The notes under the pieces are model-generated. The model had not been told where the DNA came from. It did not search any database and was given only the letters and a program-made list of their open reading frames with translations. The translations under genes and the position numbers were made by a program. This document shows, in pieces, positions 24,859 to 36,579 of a stretch of 64,000 nt of DNA. Origin of the DNA: Plantago major (Eukaryota; Streptophyta; Magnoliopsida; Lamiales; Plantaginaceae); assembly GCA_026545765.1 (NCBI GenBank), contig CM048839.1, positions 23,188,566 through 23,252,565 of the forward strand, written 5' to 3'. Each line of letters starts with the position of its first letter. Positions within the stretch are counted from its first letter, which is position 1.

Positions 24859-26417
24859 TAATGCATTTATTCTTAACATTGAAAAGAATTGAGATTTCCA
24901 GGGACTGAAAGTGAGAATGGAAAGGACATGATTGAAAAATGAATGCAAATGTGAGGACTCAATTAGTAAAAGAGAGAACATCAAATAAAACGTGCAAAAG
25001 CAACAAACACTTGCTCCACATTGACTAAAAACCACCAACTGCAGCTGGTCTTCGCAATGATATTTATTTATTTTTTGGACAAAGTAGGATTTTATTTATC
25101 ATACTTAAGGAAGTATTATCTTCATTACAAAGAGTCCTAAAGGATACATGTGCGTATCACTCTCCTTTATTTTCATCGGTTTAATAATGTATCAAACAAT
25201 AAAACGTAAAAGAGAGAGACAACATTACCTAATTATTGGAAAAGACCCATTTGGTTATACATTTGAATTGAGTTTCCCATTCTCAATTTCAGTTGAATTT
25301 TTGTGTAGTACACAAAAACACGAGTGTAGTTTTCTCAATTCCAAGTCTGTTTTTTTAGTAGTTTCCTCCAATACAATTACATGTTCATATAAATTACAGT
25401 AACTTAATGTGGTCTTTCATGATCAACATTAGGTGAATCATGAATGGATATTTAGGAGCGGAGCCAGAATTTGAAAGTGGGGGTGGCGGAATATTATAAC
25501 ACGGGCACAATACATAATTTACTTTGGTCGGGTTAGGACGGGCCGGGTCGGATCAATATTTTTTACACCAAATTCATCATACATATTTAAATATGAATAT
25601 ACAAGTAAAATGAAAGGAAATAAAGAACCACATCATCATAAATGCAAACAGAAAATGAATAAACGACCCACATCTATGAAAATCGTATTATATGTCTCTT
25701 CATCTTCTCAAAATCATCAGTGATTAAATCAATGTCAAAACCTTGATAATTCTTTTTTCAACATGCATTATCAAATTGTTAGACAAGAAGTCATCCTCCA
25801 TCGAACTCCGCAATCTTATCTATGCATTTTCATGACTGAAAATGTACGCTTAGAACTTGCTCCAAAAGTATAAAAAAAAAATGCCCGTATAACCCTCTTA
25901 AATTAGTTAATTAGTAAAATATCTCTTTAATCACAAAGTTTTGGAAAAGGGGTGTATTAATAGTGAGAGACGGATTAATGTTTTTAAGTCTTTAATCACC
26001 AATATTTTTAGTAAAACTTCTAATGTTTTTTTATATAACTGTAATGTCTGTCCGTCTTTTGTAGTCTCTTCATAAGATCGTTTCTCAGGATATTTACGTT
26101 AAATTTATCAAATTTTATAATATTCTTAACTTATTTAATTATAAAGCTGACTAACTAAATGTACTGATTAAAAAAGTTAGTAGTGCCGGAACATATAATT
26201 TTTCAAAATATGACTATAATAATAAAGAAAATGAAATCTCCGCCGCCCTTTGTGGATATTTTATTTTTATTTTTATTTTCCACATATGTTAAAATTGAAA
26301 CCATGCACCTTTCATGTGAGCTCCATTTCTCTGAACTTTCCCAAGCAAAGTCAGTCTTCTAAACAGCACCACACAATCAGCAGCAGAGCTAACACTGTAA
26401 ACCGTGATCACTCAGCT

Positions 26418-29400
26418 ATGGCAGTCACCGATTTCTTCGTGGGCGAGATAACAACCGAGCTCCTAAAACAGCTATACAGCATCTCCCGCAAATCAGCCTC
26501 ATGCCGCTCAAGCGCCAAGCACCTAATCGACTACATCCGCCAGCTCCTCCCAATCATCCAAGAGATCAAGCTCTCCGGCCGAGAGCTTCCCCAATTCCGT
26601 CAACGCCAGCTCGACGACTTCTCCCAAACACTCTCATCCGGTATCGAGCTGGCCAACCAAGTGCTCAGCTCATCTCGCTGGAACGTCTACCGAAACGTCC
26701 GATTGGCGAAGAAGATGGAGAAATTGGAGGATTCCGTTTCACGATTCCTCTCCTGTTTGCAGGCGCACGTGCTGGCTGATGTGCAGCACGTGGCTGTTAG
26801 GATGGACGAGCGGTTCGACGGGCTGGAAGGGCGCCTTGGAGCGATGAAAATCGGTGATGGAGGGCTGTTGGGAGCGGCGGTGAGGCGGATGGAGGAGGAG
26901 GAGCGGTGGTGCGAGGGTAATTTTGTCAATTTGGGTGGGTTTGGATTGGAGGTTGGGAAATTGAAAGTCAAGGAGATGCTACTTATGGATGAGGGTTTTA
27001 GGGTTGTTGGGATTCATGGGATTGGGGGAAGTGGCAAAACTACCCTTGCTAGAGAAATTTGTAGAGATGATCAGATTATCAGTAAGTTATGTGTTCCAGC
27101 TTTGAGCTAATTTTCATCTGTTTCAGTAATTTGTAGTCTAACTAGATGATGTTTGTTCAGAGCATTTTAATAACAGGCTGCTGTTTCTGACCGTATCGCA
27201 ATCTCCGAACGTGGAGCAATTACGGGGGAGAATTTCCGAAAAATTGTTCTCTGGAAATGGTATTGCGGATAATAGTGCTTTGATGTTCCCTCAGCTAAAC
27301 CTGCAATACCAAGCTGGAAGTTGTGCGCGAGCTCTAGTGGTTCTTGATGATGTTTGGTCTCAGTCTGTGCTTGAACAGCTGGTTATCAAAGTCCCTGGTT
27401 GCAAGATCCTTGTGGTTTCGCGATTGAATTTCCCTACATCAGTGGTGAATTGCTCGTACGAGCTGGATTTGTTAAGTGAAGATGAGGCGCTTGCTTTCTT
27501 CTGTCATTTTGCTTTTGGACAGGCTTCTATACCCTTTGGAACTGATGAGCAATTGGTTAAGCAGGTAATGATAGGTTATCTAATCGGTAGCATGAGTTAT
27601 TCAAATGTTTGACAAATCTAATCCAGACAGCCATTTTGAGCTAAAAGACCTTTAAGATTTGAGGAAAAGTCTAGGTGTAATTGAATTTACTATCATGTGA
27701 AAGAGGCAGAATTCTGCACAATTGAGGAATAGCACAAGAATTGGCAATTAATTTATTTTTTCGTCTTGATTTGTTGCAAAAGGTCGTGGATGAATGCAAA
27801 GGGCTCCCTCTGGCTCTGAAAGTGATTGGGGCATCACTTAGAGGGCAGACGGAGATGTTCTGGACAAGTGCCAAGAATAGGTTATCACGAGGCCAACCTC
27901 TCTGCGAGTCCCATGAAGTTCAATTACTCGAACGGATGAAGTTGAGCATCGACTACCTGTCAAACAAGGAAAAAGAGTGTTTCCTGGATATGGGTGCTTT
28001 CCCGGAAGACAAGAAAATCCCACTCGACATTCTTATTAACATGTGGCTTGAACTACATGACATTGATGAAACTGAAGCTTTTGCTGTCTTGGTCGAGCTT
28101 TCAAATAAGAATTTACTGACCCTTGTGAAAGATGAAAGGTATAATATTTGAGATAGTATATGCTAGTAGTTTCTGGTCTGGCAAGAAACAGAATATCCCT
28201 GAAATTTCAGTTTATTTGCAGATCAGGAGATAAATATAGCAGCTACTTTGAGATTTCAGTTTCTCAGCATGATGTTCTACGAGATCTTGCTATACATTTA
28301 TCTAATGATGGCGATGTTAATCAACGGAAGAGATTGATTATGCCAAGAAGAGAAGCTGGAGTACCCAAAGACTGGGAGAGAAATGCAGACAAGCCATTCA
28401 ATGCTCGGGTTATCTCACTTCATACAGGTAGACTACCTTCTGTATTCTCCTTGAAAAAAATTTATACGACCTTTTTGAATTATACTAATAGGTTAAAGGC
28501 ACCGGAATATTCTTGGCCATGGTTCACAGTATATATTATTAAAGTCACTGGACCAAAACAAAAACAATTTAACAACTTAACAGTTTGAGATAGTGTTTTG
28601 GAAACATCTAGCGGCGTTTTAATCATTCAATAGCCTGCAATTGTCCTTTGGGAAACGTTAAACATGTTCTTAGCAACATAAAAATAATTAACTCCTTTGG
28701 TTGATTAACTATGGTCTATGTAGAAGCCTTCCTTCCAGTTTTATGAAGAGGTACAAATTGGGATAAATGTTATTTTCATTGTAGCAAAATGTTCTGATTG
28801 TATTGAAGCTGTTTAGAGAGCAAATTGTTCATGAATGCGCATTCTTCAATTGCAGGAGAAATGAGAGAGATGGACTGGTTTCATATGGACTGTCCAAAAA
28901 CTGAAGTGCTCATATTGAATTTCTGGTCTGATGAATATTTCCTCCCTCCTTTCCTTGACAACATGCCGAAGCTCAGGGCCTTGATATTGATCAACTATGG
29001 CAGCCCCACCGCACTACTTCTTAATACCTCAGTCTTCAGTAAACTAACAAACCTGCGAAGCCTCTTGTTCGAAAAGATATCTCTGCCTCTGTTACCTGAC
29101 ACAACTACACCCCTGAAAAACCTTCAAAAGGTCTCACTAGTACTATGCGACATAAGGAACAAGCATGATCATTCAGTTACAAACCTACCCCATCTTTTTC
29201 CTCGATTGTCAGAGCTATCATTGGATCATTGTATCAACTTGGCCGATTTGCCCTCAACAATAACTCAAATGCCAGCACTCAGGAGCTTAAGTGTCACAGG
29301 CTGTGAGAGCTTGAAAGAGCTTCCATCTGATCTAGGTAAACTAAGTTCCATTCAGATTTTAAGGCTGTACGCTTGCCCAAATTTAAAGAGGCTTCCATCT

Positions 29401-29688
29401 GGTGTCAGTGAGCTAGTTAGCCTAAAGTACCTAGACATTTCACAATGTCTTAAAATGGAAGGCCTGCCAGAAGGAATTGGTGGATGTACAAAACTGGAGA
29501 AAATAGATATGAGAGAGTGTAATCGGATAAAGACCTTGCCAGTTTCTGTGGTACAACTAAGCTCTCTTCGTCGTGTCATTTGTGAAGAAGAGGTTGCTTT
29601 CATGTGGAAAGAAGTGACCAAAAGTGTACCAAGTCTCTGTGTTCATGTCCCTGATGAGTGCTTCACTCTAGATTGGCTAGATGAGTAG
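26418..29688 (+). CDS. ADR1: ADR1-type helper NLR immune receptor (RPW8-NB-LRR)
   Basis: Five exons join in phase: 26418-27081, 27161-27564, 27783-28138, 28222-28427, 28856-29688. They total 820 amino acids; ADR1 and ADR1-L1 of Arabidopsis are close to 800. The start is MAVTDFFVGEITTELLKQLY, typical of the RPW8-like coiled-coil domain of this family. The NB-ARC domain shows P-loop GIHGIGGSGKTTLA, kinase-2 ALVVLDDVW, RNBS-B CKILVVSR, GLPL CKGLPLALKVIG, RNBS-D CFLDMGAFPED and, in place of MHD, QHDVLRDLA. Leucine-rich repeats of the LxxLxxLxxLxLxxCxxLxxLP type fill the last exon, ending LDWLDE. Helper NLRs of this class act downstream of sensor NLRs and EDS1-PAD4 at membranes as calcium-permeable pores; that is family knowledge. 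The upstream ATG frame from 26250 is less likely. No break was found. Confidence 0.93.
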
Positions 29689-29771
29689 TAATCTTTGGAT
29701 TGTTTCATGTACACTGTAACCTCTGAGTAATCAAAGGTTGTAACTTGTACGATGATATTGTACTTGCTTTG

Positions 29772-29777
29772 AATAAA
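29772..29777 (+). terminator. Candidate poly(A) signal of the ADR1-like gene
   Basis: AATAAA, overlapping a second AATAAA, lies about 85 bases after the stop codon. No other strong signal lies closer. Confidence 0.5.
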
Positions 29778-30090
29778 TAAATGTAAATATAATTAGCATC
29801 ACAATTCATGATAATGAATTCTTCCAATACTACTACATTAACTGATTACAAACCAAATGGCAAGAACATCAGGATCAATTATCATCAAATATGAAGTTAA
29901 AAAGACACAAAAGTCTGCCCCATAAAACCATGCTGCTAAATACACATATCTGACATGAGTTAATAACATATTAGTGGAAAATCAGCATGAATCGACAGCT
30001 TACTGTAGCTTTGGTGTGTAACAGAGTTATATTTTCTATGGTAGACTACAACGTCGTCCCCAAGAGCAACAATATGCTATCACTTGATAG

Positions 30091-30392
30091 CAGGGGCGGA
30101 GCCATGCTTAAGCTAGGTATGGCTCCATCCACACCCTATTTCTTCTCTAACCTTATATATATGGTATTTTTATGATACTTTTATCAAATAATTTTATTTA
30201 AATTTTAACTTTTATTATGCATAATACTTAAATTTCAATTTTTTGAACTATAGTTCAACTCTTGGTTTGTAAAAAACTAAATTTATGACTACGGTGTGTG
30301 GTATTTTTTGGTATGAATAGTGTATATTTTTAATTGAATTTATACAGTTTATAATTAGTCGCATGCAATTTTAATTTCTGGCTGTGCCCCTG
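30091..30392. mobile_element. hAT-type MITE, 302 bp
   Basis: An exact 8-bp duplication CTTGATAG at 30083-30090 and 30393-30400 flanks ends CAGGGGCGGAGCCA and, on the minus strand, CAGGGGCACAGCCA (12 of 14 identical). There is no coding capacity. This is a clean non-autonomous hAT insertion in the 3' region of the ADR1-like gene. Confidence 0.88.
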
Positions 30393-30570
30393 CTTGATAG
30401 TATGGAACAGAATCTCAAGTCCATACCGTATAGGTCGAAGTTGTAGGTAAAGGAGAAAGTCCAAGAATCTTCAACACCATAATTAAGCCCTCACAACCCA
30501 CAATTCAAAAGATTCCAATCCAACAGAGTAAAGCACGGAAAGACAACCATCTACAACGCCTAAAGTCTTG

Positions 30571-31872
30571 TCAAAATACTTGGCGAACCCTATTTTTCCC
30601 ATAATCCGGCTCCTGGACCACTCCACACATCTCCTTCTCAACGTTGACCGAAACTATATCCCTTCTCGGATACTCTGCTACGTAGTACGAGGGCTCTGTA
30701 ATCCAATGTATATTCCCATTCGCAAAATTTGACGAACGTGTATGCACAACGCCACCACAAAAATATTGAACCCTCCTCGGCTCCTCCACGAGTTACTCTT
30801 CAAACTGCAAACCCACATAGCGGAATGTATAGTGATTACATCCAACGTCATAACATACACCGTTTATCACATGACAGCTATATAGACAGAAAGCCACGAC
30901 CTTGTAATCAGCATTGGCTTCATCATAACCATACCCGTACGTGATTCGGATACATCTATCAGTCGGGGTCCAAACGGCAATAGCAAGCACCGGTTCTCTG
31001 ATTTGATGGTGCAGATAAGCTCATTACAAATACCAACAGTTCCAACATAAGTTGCTGGTTTTAGATGCAACAAACAATTATGATAGTGACAACTAGGGGT
31101 GCACGTTTGGATTAATCCGATCCGAAGTTCGGATCAATCCGAAATTTCGGATCACTAAAGGCTCAATCCGAAATTCGATCCGAATGATCGGATCGGATTA
31201 ATCCGAAAAAGTTCGGATTGGATCGGATTTAATCTGAATAATCTGAACTTTAATTAAAAAAAAAACTGAAATAGCATTTCGTAGCCAAATTAAATACTAG
31301 TTCAGTAGTTCCACATTCAAAATAAACAAAATAAAGTTTATAAGTTCACTTCAAGTCCAAAACAACAAATACAAAAAGTTTGGAGTTCTATGTTCTATTT
31401 TGTATTTTGTTTGGGCTAACTTTCTATTTTGTATTTTGTTTGGATGAATAAGGGGAAAATATATATATATATATATTAATTAATTCAGATTAATCCGAAA
31501 ATCCGACGGATCGGATCGGATTAATCCAAAAATCTTCGGATCTAAAATATCATAACTCGTAATTCGATCCGAATACATCGGATCGGATCGGATTGGATCG
31601 AATTTTCGGATTTTCGGATTTCGAATTTTATGATCACCCTAGTGACAACACAAATAGATAACAAACTGCGTAATTGAACCATCAACGCATAGATAAATTA
31701 CGTAACCATTCCGTACTCTTGAGACTTGGGTTTGCTGTGAGCTTCAACAAAATCATCGCTGGAAGTTAACTGATAGCAAAATCTGTTAACGCATCTTAGT
31801 CGTAAAATGGTTTTTATCGGTAATATCGAGAAAATATGTCAGAACGTCTGCAGGCAGATCCAGTATCGTCAT
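30571..31872 (-). pseudogene. F-box protein gene with FBA-type domain, broken
   Basis: The minus-strand start at 31872-31870 opens MTILDLPADVLTYFLDI, an F-box N-terminus, then hits TAA after about 27 codons. The F-box signal resumes in another frame (SSDDFVEAHSKP), and a third frame carries NGYVIYLCVDG. At 31641-31094 a 548-bp MITE interrupts the frame; omitting it and one target copy, the frame runs on as HLKPATYVGTVGICNELICT. Further frame changes follow before YGYGYDEANADYKVV, VCSLKSNSWR, FANGNIHWITEP and DIVSVNVEKE. These are motifs of the F-box associated domain, which binds substrates for SCF ubiquitin ligases. At least three frame breaks plus the insertion make it a pseudogene. Confidence 0.8.
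31094..31641. mobile_element. hAT-type MITE inside the F-box pseudogene, 548 bp
   Basis: An exact 8-bp duplication GTGACAAC at 31086-31093 and 31642-31649 flanks TAGGGGTGCACGTTTGG at the left and TTTTATGATCACCCTA at the right. The inside is full of GGATTAATCCGA and GATCGGATCGGA blocks on both strands, so it can fold extensively. There is no open frame. Confidence 0.85.
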
Positions 31873-32123
31873 TTTAGAGGTTTGACAGAAGCTAATTGTT
31901 ATCTAGGGTTTTAGAGAAGAATCGCGCCCAATTCAATTTCACACTCCTCTGAAGACAACGCTAAAAAACGGGCAAATTACTAATTAATACTAGTGACATT
32001 GACTAAAGGGTCAATTACACAAACACCCCCTTAATTTAAGCTAATTACATCGTAAACCGTCTAACACAAGCGATCGAGAAGTGACCATCTAGGTACAACA
32101 CGCAGGTTATGTAATGACCCGAC

Positions 32124-32267
32124 TGTTGGAACGTAATTCCTGCTGTATTGATTTAATAATGCATGTATATATACATACTCGATATCAGTATTCTAACCTA
32201 ATTAGGAAACCTAATTAGCTGGACTCTTATAATACAATACGAACTAGATATATACAATAATCTAACA
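32124..32267 (-). repeat. 3' LTR of the copia element
   Basis: It matches the other LTR except for about three substitutions (near 32154, 32160 and 32176). The RNase H reading frame ends a few bases inside it. Confidence 0.9.
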
Positions 32268-34892
32268 CACCCCCACAATCGAAGCGGGGGGCTTGCGAAC
32301 GCTGAGATTGTCTCGAAAATCATCAAAGAGAATGCGCGGAAGCCCTTTCGTAAAGATGTCTGCGATTTGATACCGAGAGGGGACATGAAGAACACGCACT
32401 TCACCCCGGGCGACTTTTTCTCGAACAAAATGAATGTCCATCTCAATGTGCTTGGTTCGCTGATGCTGAACTGGATTACCGGACAAGTAAATCGCACTGA
32501 CATTGTCACAATATACGAGCGTTGCCTTGGGGATGGGAAAATGAAGTTCTAGAAGGAGATTCCGGAGCCAGCAAGACTCGGAAACCACGTTAGCCACACT
32601 GCGATACTCGGCTTCGGCACTCGAGCGGGAGAGGGTCGGCTGACGTTTGGAGGACCAGGAGATGAGGTTGTTGCCAAGGAAAACACAGTAACCCGAGGTA
32701 GAGCGCCTGGTGTCGGGGCAGCCACCCCAATCGGCATCCGTATACGACGTCAAGCTGTTGACTAAAGACTTATACAAGTGAAGATCAAGATCGATGGTAC
32801 CTTGAAGATAGCTCAATATGCGCTTTAGGGCAGTCATGTGTTCGACGCGGGGATCGTGTATATGAAGACACACCTGTTGGACAGCATAGGATATGTCCGG
32901 GCGTGTGAAGGTGAGATATTGGAGAGCCCCGGCCAGTTGCCTGTACCTGGTAGGATCATCGTAGGGAGCATCATTCGAAGGGCCAAGCTTTGATTTCGTA
33001 TCAACAGGCGTTGGCGACGAACTGCAATTAGACATACCCGCTCTTGCGATGATGTCTTCCGCATATTGCCGTTGCGAGAGAAATAAACCATCTTTGTGCC
33101 GTGTGACAGCAATGCCTAAGAAGTAACTGAGGTGACCGAGATCTTTCATAGCAAATTCGGCACCCAAGAAGGACATAATGGACTGGCGGAGAGAGTCAGT
33201 AGACGCTGTAAGAATGATGTCGTCGACATAAAGAAGTATATAAGCAATATCTGAGCCGCGCCGGTAGATGAAAAGGGAGTGATCAACCGTGCTGTGAGAG
33301 AAGCCAATGGTGGCGATATGGTCGGCGAACCGCTGGTACCCGAGCTTGCTTTAACCCATAAAGAGACTTCTTCAATAGACAGACGTGATTAGGAAAGACG
33401 GATCTCTGAATCCCAATGGTTGGTGCATATATACGGTTTCAGAGAGGTTGCCATGAAGAAAGGCATTCTTGACGTCTAACTGATGAATTGGCCAAGAGCG
33501 AGAGACGGGAATGCTGAGAACAGTACGGATGGAGGCCGGCTTGACAACCGGGCTAAATGTTTCATCGCAATCAATGCCTTGTTGTTGAGACCTGCCATCA
33601 CCTACAAGACGGGCTTTATGCCGCTCAAAAGAACCGTCAGATTTCTTCTTGTGACAAAAAATCCACATAGAGCGAATAATATTAGCATCGGCAGGTTTCG
33701 GAACCAACTCCCAAGTCTTATTGTCAATAAGAGCATTGTATTCATCTAACATATCACTTTTCCAATTCGAGTCACGGAGAGCATGAACGGGGTTCTGAGG
33801 CAGAGGAGAAACCGAGACCAAAGAGTCGGTATGTAAGGCGGGGAAGTATTTCGGATTTGGTTTGCGAATCCCATGTTGGGAGCGGGTGGTGACCCGGGGG
33901 GCCTGCTGGGGGAGGGGCGCCAGAGGCTGGGCGAGAGGGATTGGCGATATGGGGGGAGGTGCCTGATGCGGAGAGTTAGCCGAGCCTGGCGAGGCAGATT
34001 GGGCTGCCGGACTTGGGACAAGAGGTGGAGACGGTGAGGTGGGCAATAGGTGGTGGATCAGGAAAGGATCGATGCCATTTTCCAGGAAATCATAATCATG
34101 AGATGCAGGAGTATGCACTTGAGAGAAGGGGAAGGTAGTTTCATCAAAGACAACATGGCGTGCGACAAAGATCTTGCGGCTCGATATGTGATAGCATTTA
34201 TATCCGCGGTGATCGGAAGGATAGCCAAGAAAGACGCACGGTATGGATCTTGCTTGGAGCTTATGAATAGAGGAGGAAGGAAATAAAGGAAAACAGAGAC
34301 ACCCAAAAACTCGTAAGTGGGCATAGCTAGGATCTTTATGATAGAGAATTTGAGTAGGGGAGTAAGAAGCAAGCACCTTCGAAGGAAGGATGTTGAGGAG
34401 ATATGTGGCCACAGAAAGGGCATGATGCCAAAAGGATGGTGGCATGGAGGTATGGGTGAGCATTGTTCGAATAATGTTGTTTAGGGAGCGAATGTGACGT
34501 TCGGCTTTGCCGTTTTGGGACGAAGTGTGGGGACATGAAAAACGGAAGTGGACGTCGTTTTGTTGAGCAAAAAGGCGAAAGGGGCCGTTGTCAAATTCGG
34601 TTCCATTGTCACATTGAATATTCTTGATGGACCTATTGAACTGTGTATGTACGAAGCGATGGAATGTAGTGAATATGGTGTAAACTTCGGACTTTTTAGA
34701 TATGGGAAAGGTCCACAGGAATTTAATAAAATCATCAAGAAAAAGCACATAGTAACGATGCCTGTTAGAACTAGCTACGGGTGATGTCCAAAGATCACTA
34801 TGTATAATATCGAAAGGAGAAATAGTGTGTGACAATGAATCATAGAAAGGTAATTTTATTTGCTTCCCTAAAGGACAAGAAGAACAAAAAGA
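32262..34892 (-). pseudogene. Copia pol: integrase, reverse transcriptase, RNase H
   Basis: A first frame (34835-33372) has the integrase core: FDIIHSDLWTSP, IQCDNGTEF and SQNGKAERHIRSL supply the Asp, Asp and Glu. Then comes the chromodomain-free copia C-terminus (FGCLCFPLFPSSSIHKLQ) and the start of reverse transcriptase (WELVPKP, DVKNAFLHGNL). A frameshift and a small deletion near 33340-33390 hit the segment after YGLKQA. The YVDD box (ILLYVDDIIL) is intact near 33225, and a second frame (33176-32262) runs from KDLGHLSYFLGI through RNase H (DADW, SAEAEYRS, CDNVSAI, TKHIEMD). The polyprotein cannot be made as one chain. Confidence 0.9.
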
Positions 34893-36490
34893 TTATTTAA
34901 TAGTATTACAATCAATTAAATGTTTGCGACGAAGAGAGCGTAAAACATGTGCTCCGGGGTGTCCTAGACGATTATGCCATAAATCTTGGAAAAAAGTTGC
35001 TAAGGCCGAATGAGAGGGAGTAGGTGCGGTCCGGTTGGTGGAGGAAAGCGGATAGAGATCCCCAACGCTATCACATCTCATGATTTGTGTCCCCGTCCGC
35101 AAATCCTTAACACAAAAACCAAGAGGATCAAATTCAATAGAAACCGAGTTGTCGGATGTAAATTTTCGAACAGAGATGAGGTTTTTGATGAGTTTTGGGG
35201 CATGCAACACATTCTTAAGGATGAGAGGGGGGTTCGGAGGAGAGAATGTGGTGTTTCCGTAACCATGAATCGGAATTGAGTGCCCATTACCAACAACAAT
35301 ACGATGACTACCATTGCTCAAATTGAAATAAGAGGAGAGAGTACCTTTGTTGGAAGTCATATGAGATGTAGCGCCGGTATCCATATACCAATTACCATCC
35401 GGAGAAGTAAGGCCAAGAGTATGCATGGCTGCCTCGATGTCTGTGTGTCTTGGGAGGTGGGGCGAATATTGATACCATGAGTATGCTTGCTGAGAAGGTC
35501 GTGCGCCAAGAATCCCATGCTGACCAGTAGGGCGTGGAGGAGGCTGCCAGGGACCTGTAGGGCAGGGACACGGTGGTGGTGTCCATGGCTGCCACGACCA
35601 GGAATAAGGCGGCCATTGGATCGGAGGGGCAGGTGAGCGAACATGCCATTGTGGGCTGCCAGCGTTGCCACCGCGATTGGTATTTCGTGTTTGGCCTCCT
35701 CCCTTGCCAAGGTTTTTCTTCCTGTTCTTGTTGTTGTTATTGTTATACCTGCTAAGATTGTTAGACGAAGAAGGATGCACAGGACCTGTTGGATCAGCTT
35801 GAGGACTGCCGCCATGGGAGATTAATAGGGCAGATCCACCCGAGTCCTTGGAAGCTCGATGCTTGATCGTGCGTTCAGCTAGCTTAATACAAGACCGGAC
35901 GCTTTCAAAGGATGGAATAGGGTCCTGATTTTGCACGTAATCCACCGTGCCAGAATACGCCTCTGGAAGGCCACCAAGAAGACGGAGAACAAGGCGGCTA
36001 TTAGCCACCGGAGCATCCACATCAGCAAGACGATCAGCTAACGACTTCACATGGTTGCAATACGCCTCCGCAGTGGAAAATTCTCGAGGCGAACGTCAGC
36101 AAGTTCTTCTTCGAGGTGGGTTGCACGGGAACCTTTGTTATCTTGGAAAATATGTTCTAATCTCGTCCATGCCTGAGCCGCTGTATCTCCCTTTACCAAG
36201 ATGGCGTGAAGCAGGTCAGAGGAGATAGTAGCATAGATCCACTGCAGTACGACAACATCAAGGCGGTCGAAGAAGTCCGAATATGTTGCTTTTAGCGCAT
36301 CGATTTTGGCTTTGGCTTTGTCTTCCTTGGGCGGGATGATGTGGTGCATAAGATTATGCACACGTGCCTAGACTTGAAACAACGTAACCCATGAGTGGTA
36401 TAAGCCGCACTCATGATCCAGCGTGATAGGGATGAGGGATTTGACGTTGCTAATGGAGAGAGCAGGATGGAACTTTGTTGTGTCAGACAT
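34893..36490 (-). pseudogene. Copia gag, protease and start of integrase, with stops and a frameshift
   Basis: The frame begins MSDTTKFHPAL at 36490, meets a TAG near 36368, resumes to about 36050 (WIYATISSDLLHAIL), then shifts frame into KSLADRLADVDAPV. The nucleic-acid-binding part is an Asn/Lys/Gly-rich basic tract (near 35700) and a Pro/Trp-rich linker. I see no CCHC zinc knuckle. The protease motif WYMDTGATSHM is present, and the integrase HHCC begins at LWHNRLGHPG. It ends in TAA at 34893-34895, just before CSSC of the zinc site, apparently a single-base nonsense change. Confidence 0.88.
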
Positions 36491-36571
36491 GGTTGCTGTA
36501 CACGGTGGTGAGGAGAGAGGAAGAAGAAAGCGGTGAAGAAGGAAAAACGGCTAGGGTGTGGAAACCTAGAT

Positions 36572-36579
36572 TGATACCA
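36572..36579 (-). other. Primer-binding site of the copia element
   Basis: TGGTATCA on the minus strand directly follows the 5' LTR end. It matches the first bases of the site complementary to the initiator methionine tRNA 3' end, as is usual for copia elements. Confidence 0.75.

Larger units (their letters stand above)
22253..26417. other. Intergenic with MITEs, no gene recognised
   Basis: Besides the SULTR 3' UTR this holds the two TA-target elements listed separately. There is also a fragment at 25455-25500 starting GGAGCGGAGCCAGAATTTG, like the hAT family at 30091. A block at 25970-26100 resembles 44285-44475 (shared AATATTYTTAGTAAAAC and TCCGTCTTTT). None of the short open frames shows a domain. 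Confidence 0.45.

Noticed and set aside
26501..26971. Overlapping frames on both strands in the first ADR1 exon
   Set aside because: They are shadows of a GC-richer coding exon; the in-phase NB-ARC frame is clearly the real one.
34050..35755. Plus-strand frames across the copia element
   Set aside because: They are antisense to gag-pol and have no recognisable domain.
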